From positions 1 through 5,703 of the forward strand of contig JAGXSK010000208.1 in the NCBI GenBank assembly GCA_018333845.1: DNA of 5,703 nucleotides, in the 5' to 3' direction. The DNA is from Clostridia bacterium (lineage in GTDB: Bacteria > Bacillota > DSM-16504 > Desulfitibacterales > Desulfitibacteraceae). Numbering within the stretch: position 1 is the stretch's first letter; every line of letters begins with the position of its first letter. Shown here one piece after another: positions 4,721 to 5,703 of the stretch. Made by a program: the position numbers and the translations under genes. Below the pieces are notes generated by a model that was not told the DNA's origin, did no database searches, and saw only the letters and a list, made by a program, of their open reading frames with translations.

Positions 4721-4844
4721 GGCAGCAGCTGCTGCCGGAACAGGTAGCTCATAGCATCTCATCAGCAGATCATCGGTTCCATCATGTCAGCAGCTGCTAC
4801 CGATGAAGCTAGGTTACCTTTGTAAAAACAAGTTTTTCCTAACC
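4721..4844 (+). other. Structured intergenic stretch after the amidase, with alternative pairings
   Basis: A perfect palindrome GGCAGCAGCTGCTGCC lies at 4721-4736. Downstream, TCATCGGT (4770-4777) pairs with ACCGATGA (4799-4806), while GGTAGC (4743-4748) pairs with GCTACC (4796-4801). These two helices share bases and exclude each other. A third stem GGTTA/TAACC (4812-4816 with 4840-4844) encloses AAAAA-CAAG-TTTTT. The GATGAAGCTAGG at 4802-4813 recalls the GGATGAGCTAGAC box of the RNA units, so this may be a decayed fifth copy or an unrelated leader of the next gene. Confidence 0.4.
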
Positions 4845-4873
4845 AACTAACCAACAAATACAAGGAGGTACAA

Positions 4874-5236
4874 ATGGGTAAATCAAAAATCAAAGCTAGT
4901 GTAAAGAAAATAGAAATAGTTAATAAAGTATCAGGAGAGTCATGGGATCAATCCATAAGGATAATCTTAGGGGACATAGAACTTAACGACGACAACCTAA
5001 TTGAGCTTAAAAAGTTTAGGCCCAACGAGGCTGTTAATGTATGTTTTGAGTCACAGCAGATGAGTTTACTGGAATTTACTCAGGAGCAAGGCGCAAATTA
5101 TTCAGAGGACAAAATCAATTCAAATGAAGACTTAAGTGTAGATAAAGAGGAGGATTTGCGCAGGGAGGATATATGTTTTTTAGAAGACTATGAGGAGCCT
5201 AATCCTGAAGATATAGTCAAAGAATTTGTTTTGTAA
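4874..5236 (+). CDS. Unrecognised protein with acidic C-terminus, 120 aa
   Basis: No family is recognised. The first 65 residues alternate hydrophobic and charged positions (KIKASVKKIEIVNKV..., IRIILGDIELNDDNLIELKKF, EAVNVCFESQQMSL) and suggest a small mainly beta domain. Residues about 75-115 are strongly acidic (SEDKINSNEDLSVDKEEDLRREDICFLEDYEEPNPED) and probably extended or disordered. The length and shape resemble small uncharacterised phage proteins that modify or inhibit a partner, but this is only an impression. An excellent AGGAGG site at 4863-4868 lies 5 nt before the ATG, so strong translation is expected. It follows the amidase after 209 bases of structured intergenic DNA and is the last gene before the riboswitch region. 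Confidence 0.75.
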   Translation: MGKSKIKASVKKIEIVNKVSGESWDQSIRIILGDIELNDDNLIELKKFRPNEAVNVCFESQQMSLLEFTQEQGANYSEDKINSNEDLSVDKEEDLRREDICFLEDYEEPNPEDIVKEFVL

Positions 5237-5302
5237 CTATTATTAGCTCTGCTCCTATATCAGGATAAGGATAAGAAGAAAGATCTAATCGCAGGATTCC
5301 GA

Positions 5303-5342
5303 CTACAGGTAAAGCTACAGGTAGAAATAACAAATATTTACC
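5303..5342 (+). repeat. CTACAGGTA direct repeat with weak dyad
   Basis: CTACAGGTA occurs at 5303-5311 and 5315-5323, a 12-base period. GGTAAA (5308-5313) can also pair with TTTACC (5337-5342). This lies between the acidic gene and the riboswitch promoter. It may be the weak end of the upstream transcript or an operator-like site; nothing else is seen in 5237-5350. Confidence 0.3.
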
Positions 5343-5351
5343 TCTTTAAGT

Positions 5352-5379
5352 TTGTTTCCTTAATCATATATGATATAAT
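5352..5379 (+). promoter_or_regulatory. Promoter for the riboswitch transcript
   Basis: TATAAT at 5374-5379 carries the TGn extension (TGATATAAT, 5371-5379). TTGTTT at 5352-5357 is a partial -35 with a 16-base spacer. The expected transcript start, near 5386, lies just before the riboswitch, as expected for its own promoter. Confidence 0.7.
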
Positions 5380-5403
5380 TAACTATAAGTAATTTAAATA
5401 CAA

Positions 5404-5504
5404 GATGCTGAATCCTATCGGAGCGGGGGAACCATTTTTCTGGGGTGAATTTCTTTAAGAAAAGGGGCAGCTATCCCTAACCCGACAGCTAACCTCGTAA
5501 GCAT
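5404..5504 (+). promoter_or_regulatory. c-di-AMP riboswitch (ydaO/yuaA class)
   Basis: The conserved landmarks of the class occur in order: GCTGAATCC near 5407, CGGGGGAACCA (5424-5434), TGGGGTGAAT (5441-5450), CTATCCCTAACCCGACAGCT (5471-5490) and AACCTCGTAAGC (5491-5502). The outer stem is ATGC (5405-5408) with GCAT (5501-5504). Members bind cyclic di-AMP and usually turn off expression of downstream potassium-transport, osmolyte or cell-wall genes by favouring termination. The terminator begins 5 bases after the aptamer, as expected for an off-switch. Confidence 0.93.
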
Positions 5505-5508
5505 TAAG

Positions 5509-5557
5509 CCACAACTAATATGCTAATAAAGCATATTAGTTTGTGGTTTTTATTTTT
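5509..5557 (+). terminator. Intrinsic terminator of the riboswitch
   Basis: CCACAA-CTAATATGC (5509-5523) pairs with GCATATTAG-T-TTGTGG (5531-5546), 15 bp with one bulged T and a 7-nt loop. The U-tract TTTTTATTTTT follows at 5547-5557. It is the expression platform for the c-di-AMP aptamer. Confidence 0.92.
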
Positions 5558-5653
5558 CGGTTAAATATCCACTAGTAAAATAGATTAGTAATGATTATGC
5601 CTTATTAGTTTTTTTAAATGCTTAAATATGTTTAAGAGGAGTTTACCTAGACT

Positions 5654-5703
5654 ATGATGGAATTTCTTGATACCGATTACCTGGTTCTACTCATGGCTCT
5701 TTT
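5654..5703 (+). CDS. Riboswitch-controlled gene, 5' end only
   Basis: The frame from the ATG at 5654 reads MMEFLDTDYLVLLMAL and runs off the window. A second ATG follows at once at 5657. An AGGAG site at 5637-5641 lies 12-15 nt upstream, a little far. The first residues are followed by a hydrophobic stretch, consistent with an integral membrane protein, and c-di-AMP riboswitches often control transporters. Sixteen residues are too few to name the product. A CTTAAA-TATG-TTTAAG hairpin (5621-5636) directly before the ribosome site could affect initiation. Confidence 0.55.
   Translation, partial: MMEFLDTDYLVLLMAL

Overview
The window looks like the edge of a prophage, or phage-derived island, in a low-to-mid GC Firmicute, most likely a clostridial-type anaerobe. 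The support is strong AGGAG-type ribosome binding sites, several TTG starts, a c-di-AMP (ydaO/yuaA-type) riboswitch with an intrinsic terminator, and a clostridial-style amidase carrying a copper-amine-oxidase-N-like tail. No species call is possible from the sequence alone.

Layout. Positions 1-210 hold no gene, only a small GC-rich repeat. Positions 211-1308 (+) carry a compact phage-type operon: an unrecognised 160-aa protein, a VRR-NUC nuclease and a small LexA-like winged-helix protein whose start overlaps the nuclease gene. Positions 1339-2205 (-) are an AT-rich island of three tiny membrane proteins, one resembling DUF6199, convergent with the phage operon. Positions 2300-3850 have almost no credible coding but are dense in RNA-like structure. 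Positions 3918-4664 (+) encode a zinc amidase, probably the phage lysin, and 4874-5236 (+) an acidic unrecognised protein. From about 5350 the content looks like host sequence: an extended -10 promoter, the riboswitch, its terminator, and the first codons of the regulated gene.

The main discovery candidate is in 2381-3843. Four diverged copies of one structured RNA unit lie in the same orientation (2381-2524, 2940-3101, 3132-3302, 3690-3843). Each has a 5' hairpin with six pairs, a conserved U-U mismatch and a further 5-8 bp. Then come a CCTAGYG box, a second helix whose sequence changes while pairing is kept, a TGTAAGCGGATRA-like linker, and GCTAGAC followed (in three copies) by a GGAGACA tail. 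GCTAG can pair back to CTAGY, enclosing the second helix. Long unique hairpins fill the space between units. A four-cysteine mini-gene with no normal start codon is wedged between the first and second copies. I cannot assign the family by memory. Known large or tandem phage-associated RNAs (drum, ROOL, GOLLD, HEARO) should be tested with covariance models before it is called new.

Together the genes suggest a phage or satellite segment: DNA-processing and regulatory genes, accessory membrane genes on the opposite strand, an RNA array probably co-transcribed toward the lysin, then the return to host DNA. All pairings were found by eye and no folding or database search was run.
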